DNA of 64,000 nt, taken from Pardosa pseudoannulata. Taxonomy: Eukaryota > Arthropoda > Arachnida > Araneae > Lycosidae. Position numbers and translations under genes: made by a program. The notes under the pieces are model-generated. The model had not been told where the DNA came from. It made no database searches and worked only from the letters and a program-made list of their open reading frames with translations. This document shows, one piece after another, positions 1 to 12,714 of this stretch (the first letter of the stretch is position 1; each line of letters opens with the position of its first letter). The stretch is from assembly GCA_032207245.1 (NCBI GenBank), contig CM063509.1, forward strand, positions 97,287,141 through 97,351,140. Reading direction: 5' to 3'.

Positions 1-410
1 TAGAAAAATAATTATCCTGTTATAATTAATTACCCTGTTAGATATGCAAACTAATATAAAGACATGTCTGTATTAGTCTATATACCTATATTAAGGTAAG
101 TAAAAAGTTATATCACATGGAGGCAAATATAAATAAAACTAAAATGTAACTAACATTACATAAATATATTTTACGTTATGATTAAAATTTCATTCAAAAC
201 AAAACATAAAACCGAGGACGAGCTTACCTATGCGGAAGGCGTAAATCGAAAATGGAGTTCCAATTTAAAATCGAAAACGGAAGTATCTCTTATTTTGTGT
301 TCTTATCTCAACGACCATGAACGTGGGGTTCGAAGGTTATCGTCTGGAGAATGTGTCAGCAGTTCGTCGGCTTTCTCGTGACAATTCTAAATTTTGAATA
401 CTGACCGTTT
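1..410. other. AT-rich flank, no gene recognised
   Basis: The short open frames here lack composition or motifs of a known protein family. The segment ends at the target duplication of the first M-family element. Confidence 0.5.
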
Positions 411-1832
411 GGTTCCTTGGTACAGATGCATTACAGACGCCGCGTTTTTTTTTTTTTTTTTTTTTCCCGCCAAATTTAGCGATTTTTTGGCAGTTATTTC
501 TGACGTTAGTACCCAACACTATCCGAGAAATTTCAGGATATTCTTGGTGTCACCTAGGTCAGATTGTATTTTTTTCTTATCATTTTCTGGGATTTAGAGA
601 TTTAGCTATGGCGGGTTTAGTTATTTCGGTTCTTACTTTTTTAAAATTGTTAAGGCGCCTCCACACTATGGTCCACTGCAAGCCATCACCACCGTCTGGA
701 GGGGCTTTGGCTTATCGTGGCCGATGGCGGCAGACGATAAAATAGCCTTGGCGGACGATGGCTTCGGAGGCGGTTTTTCTCCAAAGATTAAAGGCAGCCA
801 GAGATCCGCTAAACTACCGATTAAAACAAAATGCATTGAATTGTTTAATTCTATTTTTACTTGTCATTTGGCTGAAGTTACTGAGTTTGATACTTACGTA
901 TTATCCTATTGACCCTATTGACCAAGTAAAATTTGTTCACCAAGGAAACTGAAAGCAAGAAAGCTTTGGATGTAAATGTTTTTGTTTTTTTCAATTAGAT
1001 TATTTTTATTAATATAATAATAATTATTTTGTAATAAAAATTAGTTAAGATTTTTGCACAAAATATAAGTTTATCTCTAGGGATACTGTATATAAACATT
1101 ATAGGGTTATATTGGCTATTATTCATGGTCACCTAGATAATACCAAAGTACCCTGAATTCAAATTGGAAATATTTTGATTGAAAAATTGCTATATGATTA
1201 AACTTAGGTATGTATATACAACAATTTATTTTTACGTATGTGAGTTTATTAACACTCATAAAGTAAGTTTATAGTTTTTTCTGATAAAATTCCTTTAATT
1301 TCTCTAAAAACATAATTTTATTTGTATGTACATGAGAAGTTTTATTTATGTATACTTTAACAAAAGCTTTTTAAAGTCCTGGAAAATGATCTGCTAAAAT
1401 CATGGAAAGTCATGGATTTGAAAAAATTTATTTTGGTAGATACCCTGAATATGAAAATTAAGCCAGAAAAGGGGTTAAGAGATGGGTTTGTTTAAATTTG
1501 TCGGAAACCTGTGGATGGTAAAATTTGTAACACTACCAAGTCGATTCGGTAGGGTGCTTGGTTCATTAGATCTAAGTTAACAATGGAAGAAGTAATGCTT
1601 TTAACATATAATATTAAGAAGGGGAGTTGAGGGGACCCCTCCTAACATGTTAGGTTTCTTAAAATGTTAGTGCTTTCTTGGGGGGAAAAGTTTAATTTTG
1701 TTAATTGTTGTGTTTCAAACATGTCATGGGACCACTACCATGTTTTTTATTTTTTTTTTAATGATCTTTTAGAAAACGGTTTCTGCCGCCATGTTTTTCT
1801 GCATGTGTTTCATGCATTTGTTCCGGTTCCTT
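411..1832. mobile_element. M-family non-autonomous DNA element, copy M1
   Basis: The body (419-1824) starts GGTACAGATGCATTACAG and ends with the inverted counterpart ATGCATTTGTTCC. Both sides carry the identical 8-bp direct repeat GGTTCCTT (411-418 and 1825-1832), a target-site duplication. Both ends have CGCC/GGCGG-rich stretches, and the right part contains CCGCCATGTTTTTCTG-type motifs shared with the other copies. No transposase frame is visible. An 8-bp duplication fits hAT, P or Merlin superfamilies; ends beginning with GG rather than CAGGG make classical hAT less likely. About 1.4 kb, longer than copies M2-M4. A GC-rich stretch at about 653-780 is absent from the other copies and may be a further insertion. 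Confidence 0.75.
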
Positions 1833-2199
1833 ATTTAAATACAGTACACTAAAGTGGAGGAAGGGAAAGCTGGATAATAAAAACACCGGATAGGACGGAG
1901 TTCTAAGACCTCATTTCTTTGCCTTCCAATACCAGAATATGAATTTTTTTTTCTAACAAAACTCTCTGTTATAATACGTATTTTCTCACTTCTTTAGCGT
2001 ATATTCTGATTCCATTAGCCTGTGCATCACACCACTATTCAGTTTCTTCTTCATTTTTTTTTTCGAGTTTTCCTCTGTACTTTTCCCAACTCCTAACATT
2101 CGAATTGTAGCAGAGCGTGGTTTTTACTTTGATAAAAAACTTCCAGCAGGCTTTAACAAAGACAATTTATTGTTAGAAGAATATCAGCTACACAACGCA
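1833..2199. other. Spacer, nothing recognised
   Basis: AT-rich single-copy-looking sequence between two mobile elements; no coding motif or repeat was identified. Confidence 0.4.
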
Positions 2200-2590
2200 G
2201 ATACAAACAGGGCCCGACTGAGATACTTTTGTTCCCAGGGCACAATCCAATTTTTGTGCCTTCCACCCCCATGCAAATTGTTAGCGACAAGTTATCATAA
2301 TTACAGTCATATAAAAATTATTACATTTAATTAGCAAACAGATTTAAGAAATTAGCAATAAAGTAATATTCAAAATCAAAAACACCAAATTTTCATTTTA
2401 CGTAATCATTATTATCTCTGTTTAATTACAAACACAATTACCTCGTACAGTAATTTATTAAAACTTAACGATGGTAGCGTAAGTTTGCAATTTCCCCCCA
2501 CTTAATATGTGTTTCAAGCACTCGACTAAATTTTCGTGCCCAGGGCACGTGCCCCAGGTGCCAGTGCGATGCTCAGGCCCTGGATACAAG
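2200..2590. mobile_element. hAT-type MITE, copy 1
   Basis: The body is 2208-2582 (375 bp). It begins CAGGGCCCGACTGAG and ends GCTCAGGCCCTG, giving inverted termini of the CAGGG type typical of hAT elements. Flanks are GATACAAA (2200-2207) and GATACAAG (2583-2590), an 8-bp target duplication with one mismatch. No coding capacity. A second copy in inverted orientation lies at 7065-7720, which supports the boundaries. The short open frames here are not genes. Confidence 0.8.
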
Positions 2591-2793
2591 GCATTACAGA
2601 AATCACTAGAATTACACGTGTTGCCAGATACATTAACAAAGTTAAACGACACGATTAACTACAAGAGGTATTTAGATTGCATATACAACATGAATCTATA
2701 TTTTTTGTTGTTGCACCATAATTTAATCGCTATATAGCACAGAATTTCTCCAACACAACATTTTCACTACAGCATTTTTACGTTTATTACCCA

Positions 2794-3517
2794 TGTAGCG
2801 AGGTGAATCATATAAGAGCGGATATTTCTCCAGCCAATCTGAAGAAGGCGCAACTGACGTCGAATCACGCGCTTCTCTCCACTTTTCCCGCCGGAAATGA
2901 GTAACCGCTAGGTATTCACTTTTCCTCCCGCTTGGACTTCCCTCGCTCGCTATCCCAGTGACACGGTCAATTCTTTCTTAATAAATTACAATTGTTCTTG
3001 TTACAAGACATTGTTTTTATTTCACCTAACCTTCTGATACCCAAAGGATATTCATGGAAAGCCCCATTCTCAACACCCATTATGAAATTTTCACTGGGAT
3101 ACATTTATGAAAAAACATTAAGCATACTACAAGAACAATTTACGAATACTGTACGTACTGAATAGTTATAATCAGGATCCGCGGCAACAATTGAGGTCCG
3201 TTACACACTGAAGAAACAAGCAGAATGCTGCTGTAACGTCATGGGATCTTAGGGTAGCTTGAGGGTGTCGAAGTGGTTATGGCACGAAGTACAGCTTAGA
3301 ACAATAACAACGTTTATTCTTGATTAAAATGGAGTTATGTACAAATTTTCCGAATGGAAATCACAGGTCTCAGGTGAGCTGGTGCGGACGTAAAAGTCCC
3401 AAGTTCAAGGCGAACCTAAAAAAACAATCTGCGGACAGGTGACGACAGTTTCCGTTGTACAAGGGTACAACTGAGTCTCCTTGAGTCCCACACAAAACTG
3501 GAAAAAAGCTCTCTCTC

Positions 3518-3574
<57 letters not shown>

Positions 3575-3905
3575 ACAAGTCGAACCTCCGTTTGTTCTTC
3601 TCTGCGAAAAACTCGAGCTGCCTGACGTTACCTTTCGCTTCTTCCCATTGGCTTTTCCTTCCCTCGTCGATGTCCTGGTAGCCTCTGATTGGTTCCTTCG
3701 TTGGCAGCTCATAGTCTGACATTTCGGTGTCGAGTCTGACCTTCCAATCACCTCGGGCATCTCAAGGCGTGGTCGAAGCGAAAACCCTTTGTAGCATAGT
3801 GTCAAAAACCCAGATAGAAAGTCGCCTTGGCCTGGGCTTTAACAAAACCTCTTTGTGAAGCCAATGGGGTGTTGCGACGTCACACTGCTCTTGTTAACAC
3901 TTTAT
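2794..3905. other. GC-richer LTR-like segments, unresolved
   Basis: This stretch is clearly richer in G+C than its surroundings and has retroviral-LTR-like features: a start TGTAGCGAGGTG at 2794, AATAAA-like signals near 2978 and, on the minus strand, near 3310, and a long A tract. No matching second LTR, target duplication or primer site was found, so it may be one or two solo or partial LTRs. The minus-strand open frame at 3416-3805 is interrupted by the homopolymer and is unlikely to be a protein. Confidence 0.25.
3521..3571. repeat. Poly(A) tract of 51 bases
   Basis: Uninterrupted A run of 51 bases preceded by a short (CT)n stretch. Such a length is prone to assembly error. It could be the tail of a retroposed sequence, but no LINE or SINE body is evident on the 5' side. 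Confidence 0.9.
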
Positions 3906-4453
3906 TTTGCACACAACTTGTGGGAAGATCGTAGCAAACGGCTGCTTCCAATGTCTTGCCAATATCGGCAATGCAACGCCTTAACTTCCTCATTTAATTT
4001 CGATTAAAAAAAGGAAAAAAATAGGCCGGATAGTACGGAAGCCTGAAGTAGTGAGCATACAACACGTGGAATAGGATTGTACGCTTGCTCAATCGATGTG
4101 TACAGAAGAAAATTCTTAAACAACAAGATAAATAGTAGTTACGGAGAGCAAATTTGAATTTACAGAAAAGAATAACCTACGTTAATAGAACTATAAGAAA
4201 TTCATTTTTAAAAAACATATATCGAACCCGTTTAGTAGTTTTCGCGTGATGAGTCACGGACATATAAAATTTTATCATTTTAAACAAACTGGAAAATAGC
4301 ATTTTAAGATATATTTTGTTGCTATCAGTAATATCAAGCTGATTTCTAGAATGTGTCGCTATTATGTCGAATGTGTCGCCATTTTGCTATTTGGTTCGTA
4401 GCTGATTGGCCAGTACGTTAAATAACATAATTTGGCCCGATTTTGGCTTGCAG

Positions 4454-4645
4454 CTAATGAGGAATTTTCACATGTGGGGGATTCAAACAACTTAGTATTT
4501 TTCTGATAATTCCAGACTCGTTAATTCCAAAATTTCCTTTGCTTTCTTTGGGAAAGCTGAAAAATATCTTCTCATTGCAATTAGTTGTATTTTTACAGAG
4601 TGGCACAATACAATATTTAGAATATGATTTTTTAATACTAGACAT
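4454..4645 (-). pseudogene. THAP-type zinc finger fragment
   Basis: The 63-residue frame contains YCIVPLCKN, then a short spacer and FFSFPKE. This matches the start of a THAP domain: C-x(2-4)-C followed by the F-x-FP block. The later invariant W, C-x2-H and AVPTIF-like parts do not follow; the frame runs into SKGNFGIN and stops. It may be a first exon or a decayed THAP transposase (P-element type) or THAP host gene. THAP domains bind DNA in a zinc-dependent way. No adjoining exon was recognised, so a degenerate fragment is most likely. Confidence 0.4.
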
Positions 4646-5618
4646 AGTAAAAAAAATTCTATTATATGCGATACTTTAAACAGAAATAAATTTAAAAGTC
4701 GACTTTAAACATTTAAACAGTTTAGGCGGTTGGTGTTTTCGTGAACGATGACGTTACAAACTCGGCGGAGGAAATGTATCGTTTTTAATAGAGATGTTAA
4801 AGAGTCTGCTATAAAACCCATTAGAAATTACTAATTAGGCTTCCAAATTAAAGAAAAATAGGTATTGTCCTGCTTTCTTTTGTGTCTTCTATCGTTTAAA
4901 ATTAAAATTAGAAAACTTAAAAATTCCTCATTGGCCAACGCGTCGAGAAACATAACTTAGTGCTGTTTTCTCGTATTCAAAACTTAGTTGGCGAAAAATA
5001 AGATACGGCAGGTAGACAAAAAAAAAGGAGTAGACGTAGGACAAAAGGGAAAGTGGGTTCGAGATCGTTGAGAAAACTGTTAAACATGCGCCATTTTTTT
5101 TAACTCTATATCTATTTATCTGATATAAAAGTGGTAAAAATAAAAGAGACATTTCTTCAGCTTTTGTCTGAGTTCTTACCGTCACACTATTACGAACTTC
5201 AATATATAGTATGTCCGCTTAATCAACTTTAATCTGACAATAAATAATGACGGCTTCTCCGATTGCCTTGCATAATACATTCATAAAGATTATTTAAAAA
5301 TTTAATACATAAATTCACTTTTTAAAACTAACACTTAACCACCAAAACTATAAACGAGAATTCCTTCGAGCTATTATGAATTTACAAATAAACAAGTTAT
5401 AGAAATAGGAGTACGAAACGAATTTATCAGCAGGAAAAAAAGGGAATTTCCCCATGAGATAAGAAAGAATGTTTTGTTGCTTTTTAATCTAATCACGCCT
5501 GAAATGAAACCTATTTTTGAAAAATGCGTCTACCGATACGCAATGATGGCACCTCTCTTTGTGCGCATAAGTATGTAACTCCCCCCCTCCCACATTCTCT
5601 TCCCCTAAGAAAATAAAG
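4646..5618. other. Intergenic, nothing recognised
   Basis: AT-rich sequence with short frames lacking known motifs. No repeat with boundaries found. Confidence 0.4.

Positions 5619-5619
<1 letters not shown>

Positions 5620-5690
<71 letters not shown>
5620..5690. repeat. (AT)n microsatellite
   Basis: About 70 bp of nearly pure AT dinucleotides with two TTT interruptions. The open frame of alternating I and Y residues across it is an artefact. Confidence 0.9.
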
Positions 5691-5691
<1 letters not shown>

Positions 5692-5915
5692 AAATTTATA
5701 AACAAAATATTAATATTGAAAACATTTTCAAAATTATCATTTTAGAGACTGCATTTCTCATCCTCATTTTTAAATATAGTTTTAAAATTATAAAAAAAAA
5801 AATAGATACCTTTGAAGTTTAGGTTTCCAGAATGAAAAAAAAAAATTCTTCAATTTGATATAAAAAATTATTTTTTAATATGCATATTTTTAAAGGAATC
5901 TTGAGGATAATGAAC

Positions 5916-6991
5916 CAGGGCTCCGAACCATAATTTTTTTCCGTTCCGATTCAACTAAAAAAATATATCGGTTCAGTTCCCGTTTTCGTTACGCCAAAAA
6001 TAACGTTTTTTGGTTCAGTTCCAAATGAATCATTTCATTTTACTGATATTCTTATTTGCACTAAAAAATATAATTGTATCAAGAAAAAAAATGTAATTCT
6101 ATCAAAATTTAGATTTTTTGAAAGTAAAAAATTACGCAATTTTTTTAAAGTTAGAGCGTTATAAATGGGAACTTGTAACGGTGTGCCTTAACAGCGTGCC
6201 TCCCTCACAAACACTTTGTTTCTCAAAAAGTGAGAAATAGGCTTCGTTTGTGTGGAGACAAAGGAGTTGTTTTCCCCGACACCACGATGGCTAGACATTT
6301 GTGTTCTACAGGTAGCGGAACAAAAGGGAAGACGGGCGGGCGCCCAGGCAGACAACCAAGAAGGATGATCAACGATGGCGCGAGTCTTCAAAGGGGTGGG
6401 ACCGGCGTTAGATCTTTCGCCGACACGTAATTCCGAAGACTCCCGTGTTTGCAGCCATTAACTACCTAGCCCAGACCAATCAAGTCGGTGGAAGGTGAGA
6501 TCATCGCCAGATGATCCAACGAAGAAAATGTGCGTGAGGCTTCCCTCTCTTAGAGCCCCTCCCCTATGAGATTTTTAACTATTTAGCTAGTTAGTTAGCG
6601 AGTAGCCAGCTAATTCGGAGGTCGTCTTGACCAGCCTCTCCATCGGAGAGTTTTCTTAGTGATAATACCAACTTGGAATAGTCTCGAACAGAAATAGTTA
6701 GCTATACCCTGTGCCTCTTCAGGATCGATTACAGCTATATTCCTCCCAGGAATCCTTTACGTTATTTGTATCTTCTTCGAAGATATATATTATTATAACG
6801 GCAAAGCACTCTCGTCTAATTGAGGTTACTTCTAAATGTTGTGCTGTCTTCATAATTTACTACCGAGAACTATTAATTCACAGCTACCATGAATTGTTTT
6901 CTTCCTTCGGTTCTCAAACCTTTCGGCAGTAATAAATTGTACATCTCTACTCAGGCTTACGTCTATTATATCGTACAAGTAATTGTGAACT
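5916..6991. other. Possible hAT terminus followed by LTR-like GC-rich segment
   Basis: CAGGGCTCCGAACC at 5916 resembles a single hAT terminus; no matching inverted end was found. From 6174 (TGTAACGGTGTG) to about 6986 the sequence becomes GC-richer and promoter-like. GAACT occurs at both 6169-6173 and 6987-6991, as a 5-bp target duplication of a solo LTR would look, but the right end lacks the usual CA, so the assignment is weak. The frames at 6188-6430 on both strands overlap each other and look non-coding. Confidence 0.25.
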
Positions 6992-7056
6992 GTAAATGTA
7001 TTATTTGTAAATGGAAATGTGTATACATCTGCACGGTGTAAATAAAATTTAATCAA

Positions 7057-7728
7057 GAAACACCCAGGGCCTGAATATCGCACGGGCACTTGCGGCATGT
7101 GCCCTGGGAACGAAAATTTAGTTGAGTGCTTGAAACACATATTAAGTGGGGAAAAATTGAAAACTTACGCTACCATCGTTAAGTTTTAATAAATTATTGT
7201 ACGAGGTAATTGTGTTTGTCATGAACTGTATTGTTTCCTATTTACTTTAATTTTACTGTTATTTACCTGATAATTAAATCCCTCAAAAAACCTGGTGCTC
7301 CTATGGTTATTGCATATTTATAAAACAGATTATGAGCAACGTACCACTATAAATCATTAAATCATCTCATCAATATAAATAATTTTTAATTTTATTATTA
7401 TTTATTTTCTGCACTGCAGAGCTTGTGAGTGTGACAAGGTAAAAATTTAAAAAAAAAGGGGGTAATTCTAGGTCTTTAAAAGTCCTTAATTTTTAGCATG
7501 GCTAAACAGAGATAAAAATGATTACGTAAAATGAAAATTTGCTGTTTTTGATTTTGAATGTTACTTTAATGCTAATTTCTTAAATCTGTTTGATAATCAA
7601 TGTTATAATTTTTATATGACTTTAATTCTGATAATAACTTGTCGCTATAAATTTGCATTGGGGTGAAGAGCACAAAAATTGGATTATGCCCTGGCCACAA
7701 AAGTATCTTAGTCGGCCCTGTAAACACC
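7057..7728. mobile_element. hAT-type MITE, copy 2 (inverted, with extra internal segment)
   Basis: The body is 7065-7720. It starts CAGGGCCTGAATATCGCAC and ends TCGGCCCTG. Flanks are GAAACACC (7057-7064) and TAAACACC (7721-7728), an 8-bp duplication with one mismatch. Both halves align, in reverse orientation, with copy 1 at 2208-2582. About 280 bp near 7220-7502 are present here but absent from copy 1, either as a secondary insertion or as sequence lost from copy 1. Confidence 0.8.
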
Positions 7729-8069
7729 TGCTTTATTGTGTCACCTGAAACAGGGGCCGGATGCGTCATAGCTAACTTGTCAAAGGTTCTTTAGTTTTAA
7801 TGAATCATAAAAAAAGAGCCGTATTGAGATTTTAAGTTTGGAAAAATACTATTATCCCTTAAAAGAGAAATAGAAGGTAAGTAAATTTAAAATTTATATT
7901 AACACTTAACCATCCGGTCAGGAAAAAATTCCCATTTAAAAAATTTTACATTAACTGTCGACACTAGTATTAATACTAGTTTACACTTTCTTGTAGATTG
8001 AAGCTATTTCTATACTATTAATCATAAACATTATCTTTTTTTAAGAACTTTCATTTATCTTCACATGTG
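7729..8069. other. Spacer, nothing recognised
   Basis: AT-rich sequence between a MITE and a tandem repeat; no features seen. Confidence 0.4.
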
Positions 8070-8590
8070 TGTCAGTTTATATTTTGAAATAAATTTTAAA
8101 TTCCTTCCCTTTGAGCTTATCGTTTTCTTGAAGGAACCTCTTGTTCAAAGAGAAGAAAAATACGATATCAAAGCTCTGTCCTACTCAAATTTACAAAATT
8201 ATTATCGCATCTTTATTAAACGCTTTTATTTAACTTGACTTGTGTCTCACTGGATATTTTGAAATCCTGCCTTCCCTTTGAACTTATCGTTTTCTGGAAG
8301 AAACCTCTTGTTCAAAGAGTAGAAAAATAGGATATCAAAGCTTTGTCCTACTCAAATTTACAAAATTATTATTGCATCTTTATTAAATACTTTTATTTAA
8401 CTTCACTTGCGTGTCTGTTGATATTTTGAAATCACTTTTAACTACATTCCCTTTGAGCTTATCGTTTTCTTGAAGGAACCTCTTGTTCAAAGAGTAGAAA
8501 AATAGGATATCAAAGCTTTGTCCTACTCAAATTTACAAAATTATTATTGCATCTTTATTAAACTTCACTTGTGTGTCAGTTCATACAATA
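8070..8590. repeat. Three-unit tandem repeat, ~170 bp period
   Basis: The phrase CTTATCGTTTTC recurs at 8116, 8283 and 8458, giving periods of 167 and 175 bp. Units share GAACCTCTTGTTCAAAGAG, GATATCAAAGC and a CTACTCAAATTTAC stretch, with moderate divergence and small indels. Non-coding. Confidence 0.85.
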
Positions 8591-8949
8591 TTTAATCTTA
8601 AAAAATTAGATTGAAGAATAAAAAATAAAATCAATTTTGTAAATGTTAAACGCTGTTTAACATACCCAGAATCCCAATTGCAGATTTTTAACTAGTGTCG
8701 CCATCTAATTGTCAACGGCATAACTAAAAACTGAAACAAAATTTTTACTCTTTAATACATTTTTTATCGATTTTCTTGTTAAATAAAAGCGATTTTTGAA
8801 AAATACTTTTGTACATATAGATCATTACATACATATATTTATTTATTAGACAGAAGCAGCTATCACAAAACGATAATGAAAATTTATTATTTGCAATACG
8901 CAAGACCTACACATAATTATGGCAAAATTTTATTTTCACAAATATCCAG

Positions 8950-9125
8950 CTAGATTTGGTTTGGTTTTGGAGCGTTACGGTCTACTTTTTTCAACACGAG
9001 AGCTAATGAGACTGGGACCTACTGCTTAAAGCCGATTCTGAACGGCTACGAACATCCATGCCATAGTGGGATTCGAACCCACGAACTCCGGTTCCGAAGG
9101 CCAACAGCCAACCATATCCAGCTAG
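8950..9125 (-). repeat. tRNA-derived SINE-like element
   Basis: On the minus strand the sequence GGGTTCGAATCCCAC (about 9064-9078) is a perfect pol III B box. It is preceded upstream by a tRNA-like arm (TTGGCCTTCGGAACCGG) and followed by a non-tRNA body containing TAGCCGTTCAGAATCGGC. This head-plus-body layout fits a tRNA-derived SINE. No poly(A) tail or target duplication was delimited. A decayed tRNA gene is the alternative. Confidence 0.5.
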
Positions 9126-10299
9126 GAAAAATTCCCATTTAAGTAAACTTTCGGTTCGGGTATTAATACTCATTTAGACCTTTTTGTAAATTGAAGCTAT
9201 TTATACGTTACTAATCATAAATATTACTTTTATTTCGGGTATATACTTAGTAGACAATAGTAACTATTACAATATGATAATGAAAGATTTTTGTTCCATT
9301 ATTACTTTTCTAGAAAAATTATTATTATAGATCAAACTGTTATTGAACAGTACACAAATTTTTATCACTTACCCTCTTATTCAATGCGAAGGATAAGCCC
9401 ATGAAGGGAAGGTGTAGTAAAGATAATATAAACACGCAAGCGAAATAGAAAAACTACTTTGCAGGCTCCAGCCCAGATTGAGCTTCTTCATTCTTCTTTT
9501 AAGTTATGTTTTGGTCTTGTTTTTAAACTATTATCTAGTAGATTTTAGGTTTGTATTTTAAAAAATCCCTTGTATATTATATATTTGTAGTATATGCTAA
9601 TAAGTAAGCAATTATTTTAGTTATTGTTATCGGGTTTCAGGTTAAATTTTCTGTTCAACGCTCAAATGGCGTTGAACATCAGTTCGACCCAGACAGAGTC
9701 GATATTATTCTTTAGAGCAGATGTACACTGGTGTGCAAAACGTAAGCAACAGGTGGGGGTTTTGCCATAACTCCACGAGAAATCATCTGAGAGATATGAA
9801 ATACAGAAATGAGTGTACAATGTACATAAAGGATGACGAAAGCATCGGCACTGACAAAAAAGGAATACAATGCATACGGTATGGAATCAAACAAAAACAA
9901 ACTTTACTGAAAGCATAGTATCGTGACTCATGATTGTCTCTCCGAAGAGGAAGAACAAGGCAGGGTTCCCACTCTTTTTCCAGAACAAAAATTAAAGACT
10001 TTCTAAGGTCCAAAATAACTTTTTATAAGGACTTGAAATACATGATATAAACCCTATTTCCTGAGGAACATATTTTAATAATTATGAACCAGACAAGGCA
10101 TGCTCAATATTCAATAAATTTCAGAATTAAGTTTTTAAAAATACCTAAAAATTAATATAAGATAAATCTATATGACAAAAACTAATTTTGAAAAATGCAC
10201 ATCTAAAGTTTGAGTGATCAAACTAAAAATAAATTGTGAATAAAAACATTATAAACAGTACTTTCTGAGGGTTTAAAAAATGACTGATATATACATAGT

Positions 10300-10688
<389 letters not shown>

Positions 10689-10926
10689 TAGCTGATTATA
10701 CCCGACGTTGCCTAAGAAAAAAGTAAGTTTGACTTTCCTATTACATTGAATACAAGGAAAATTAAACTTCCATAACTGAAATATCTACTAACCCCCATCC
10801 TCTGCTTCGTTTAATTAAAATCTGCAGGACTGTTAGCTATTAGGAAAAGGCAGCTGACTTTATACTTTAAACATTTTACGTATATGAAAGATTATTTATT
10901 TGTCAACAAAGTAGCTAAGAAAAAAC

Positions 10927-10974
<48 letters not shown>
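10927..10974. repeat. (TA)n microsatellite
   Basis: Second, shorter TA tract within the same nested element. Confidence 0.9.
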
Positions 10975-10976
<2 letters not shown>

Positions 10977-11166
10977 AAAACTGATAGGAAATCACATGAC
11001 GACAGCGGATCTTACCGATGGAGAAATGGATCGCGTTCCAATTTAAAAATTAAGGAGTTTTTAAGGACCTTTGCCAAAAATTAAGTAGTTTTAAGGGCCC
11101 TTAAAAATGAAAGCTAAAATTTAGGAGTTCTTAAGGACTTTTAAGGACCGTGGGAACCCTGCAAGG

Positions 11167-11245
11167 TAAAGGTCAAGGTAATTGGTTTTTACGGAGTACC
11201 TTGCAGTGAAAAATGCACTACTTCAACCTCCGAACGAAAAAAAGA
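11167..11245. repeat. Fragment related to the Harbinger-like element at 55.5 kb
   Basis: The run GGTCAAGGTAATTGG, then ACGGAGTACC and, about 45 bases on, CAACCTCCGAACG aligns with the subterminal part of the element beginning at 55486. The terminal GGGCCGATCCC part is absent here. It sits between the nested CAGGG element and the Tc1 transposase remnant. Confidence 0.55.
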
Positions 11246-11249
11246 GGAA

Positions 11250-11495
11250 GAACAACTTGCTCATGAGGAGCTACTGGAAAGTGAAGATATCACTCGAATG
11301 GATTGGCCAGCGCACTCCCCTGATTTAAATTCCATCGAACATGTGTGGTATGCTTTAGGAAGGCACATTGCAGCACGCTTACATGCTCCGGAGAACACTC
11401 AACAACTCAAACAGATGCTGATTGCGGAATGGGCACTCCTACCACAAGAAATGTTCGACCAGCTGGTTCTGAGTATGCGGAGACAGTCGAAGTAA
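11250..11495 (+). pseudogene. Tc1-like transposase, C-terminal remnant
   Basis: About 80 residues end an open frame that contains MDWPAHSPDLNSIEHVW, the signature of the Tc1 DDE_3 catalytic domain around the third acidic residue (here the E of IEHVW). It continues with ALGRHIAARL and a typical C-terminal helix to the stop. The helix-turn-helix DNA-binding part and the first two catalytic Asp residues are missing. Transposases of this type cut and paste at TA dinucleotides. It lies inside the matching terminal repeats, so it is this element's own gene, truncated. Confidence 0.85.
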
Positions 11496-11775
11496 CCGTT
11501 GCAGTTAGGGGAGGACATGTCCCATATTAAAGAATATCTGCTTGCTCTTCCTTTTGGATAGACAATCATTAGTCACGATACTATGCGTTTAATAAAGCTT
11601 GTTTTTGTTTGATTCCATGCCGTTAGCATTGCATTCCTTTTTCAGCGCCGGTGCTTTCGTCACCCTTTACGTACATAATACTCTTCCTCATTTCTGAATC
11701 TCATCTCTCTCAGGTGATTTCTCGTGGAGTTATGGTACAAAACCCACCTATTGCTTAGTTTTGCACACCAGTGTA

Positions 11776-12714
11776 ATTTACAGCTCTCGTACTGTGACGT
11801 TATAAGGCTGAGAATTAGCTGTTAAAACAGAGGCAGGTGCTGATCAAACAGCCGGTGACGCATATAAGATTTCCTTGCCGAGCAGTGCACGATCATTCGG
11901 ATTTTAACCATAGCTTTGAACCGTAATTTTTTTCTCAAGGTTTAGGGTCTCTTTACTAAATCCTAGCCACTGCCTGGAACTTAATTCTCCATCTGAGACA
12001 AACTCCCTGAATAAGCTCTCCATAACTTTCAATCCTCTCTTTTATCATTAACTTAAATTTTGTTGGGAATTCACTTAAGACAATATTTTAGTGATATTTA
12101 ATGAGAAATCTTCAATTTAAATAAACTGTTCTACTTTAAATTTTGTTAATTAAATGTTATAGCTAAATATCTGATGAGGGTTTGCTTTCTAAATTTCTCC
12201 TGGCATGGCAGTCAGATATCTGTCATTTTATTTAGGCAGCTCTCCAGATATAAAAAAAACTTGGCTGGATGCTGGATAGTTGTTAGATATCTGTTTAATC
12301 CTTAGTGAAAAAGTATTTTCCATATTAGTGTCTAATGTTTATTTCTTCTAATAATGAAAAGGAATTATATACAAGTAATATATTTTATTTTATAAATCAT
12401 AAAAATGTTGGTTTTTAACAGGAAAAAGCAATGTTCTCCAATGCTACATTTTAGATATGTTGACATATCTCTCCATTCATGAAATTATAGGATGATAAGG
12501 GGCTACATTTCATAATGAATTCCAGGGTTTAAATACACTGTTGGCATGGATTTCAATGTCATACAAAATGAGATACATGTGCTATATCTAGCCATACTTT
12601 GTTAACTTTAGTGTTTACAGACATAGGCATAGTATTTAAAATGACAGTTTAAAGAACTCCACTTTGAAAGGTAATACAGTAGGATGGTTTAATCTGAACA
12701 AGAAGCTACTATAA
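11776..12714. other. Intergenic, nothing recognised
   Basis: AT-rich sequence between the Tc1 element and the tandem array; no coding or repeat boundaries seen. Confidence 0.4.

Noticed and set aside
3416..3805. 129-codon minus-strand frame with a poly-Phe run
   Set aside because: It is opened by the 51-base A tract and shows no domain.
4205..4265. TTTAGTAGTTTTCGCGTGATG-like string resembling the 3' part of common arthropod LINE/SINE families
   Set aside because: Too short and without borders to call an element.
6188..6430. Overlapping 66- and 67-codon frames on both strands
   Set aside because: GC-rich LTR-like sequence opens frames on both strands; no motif supports either.
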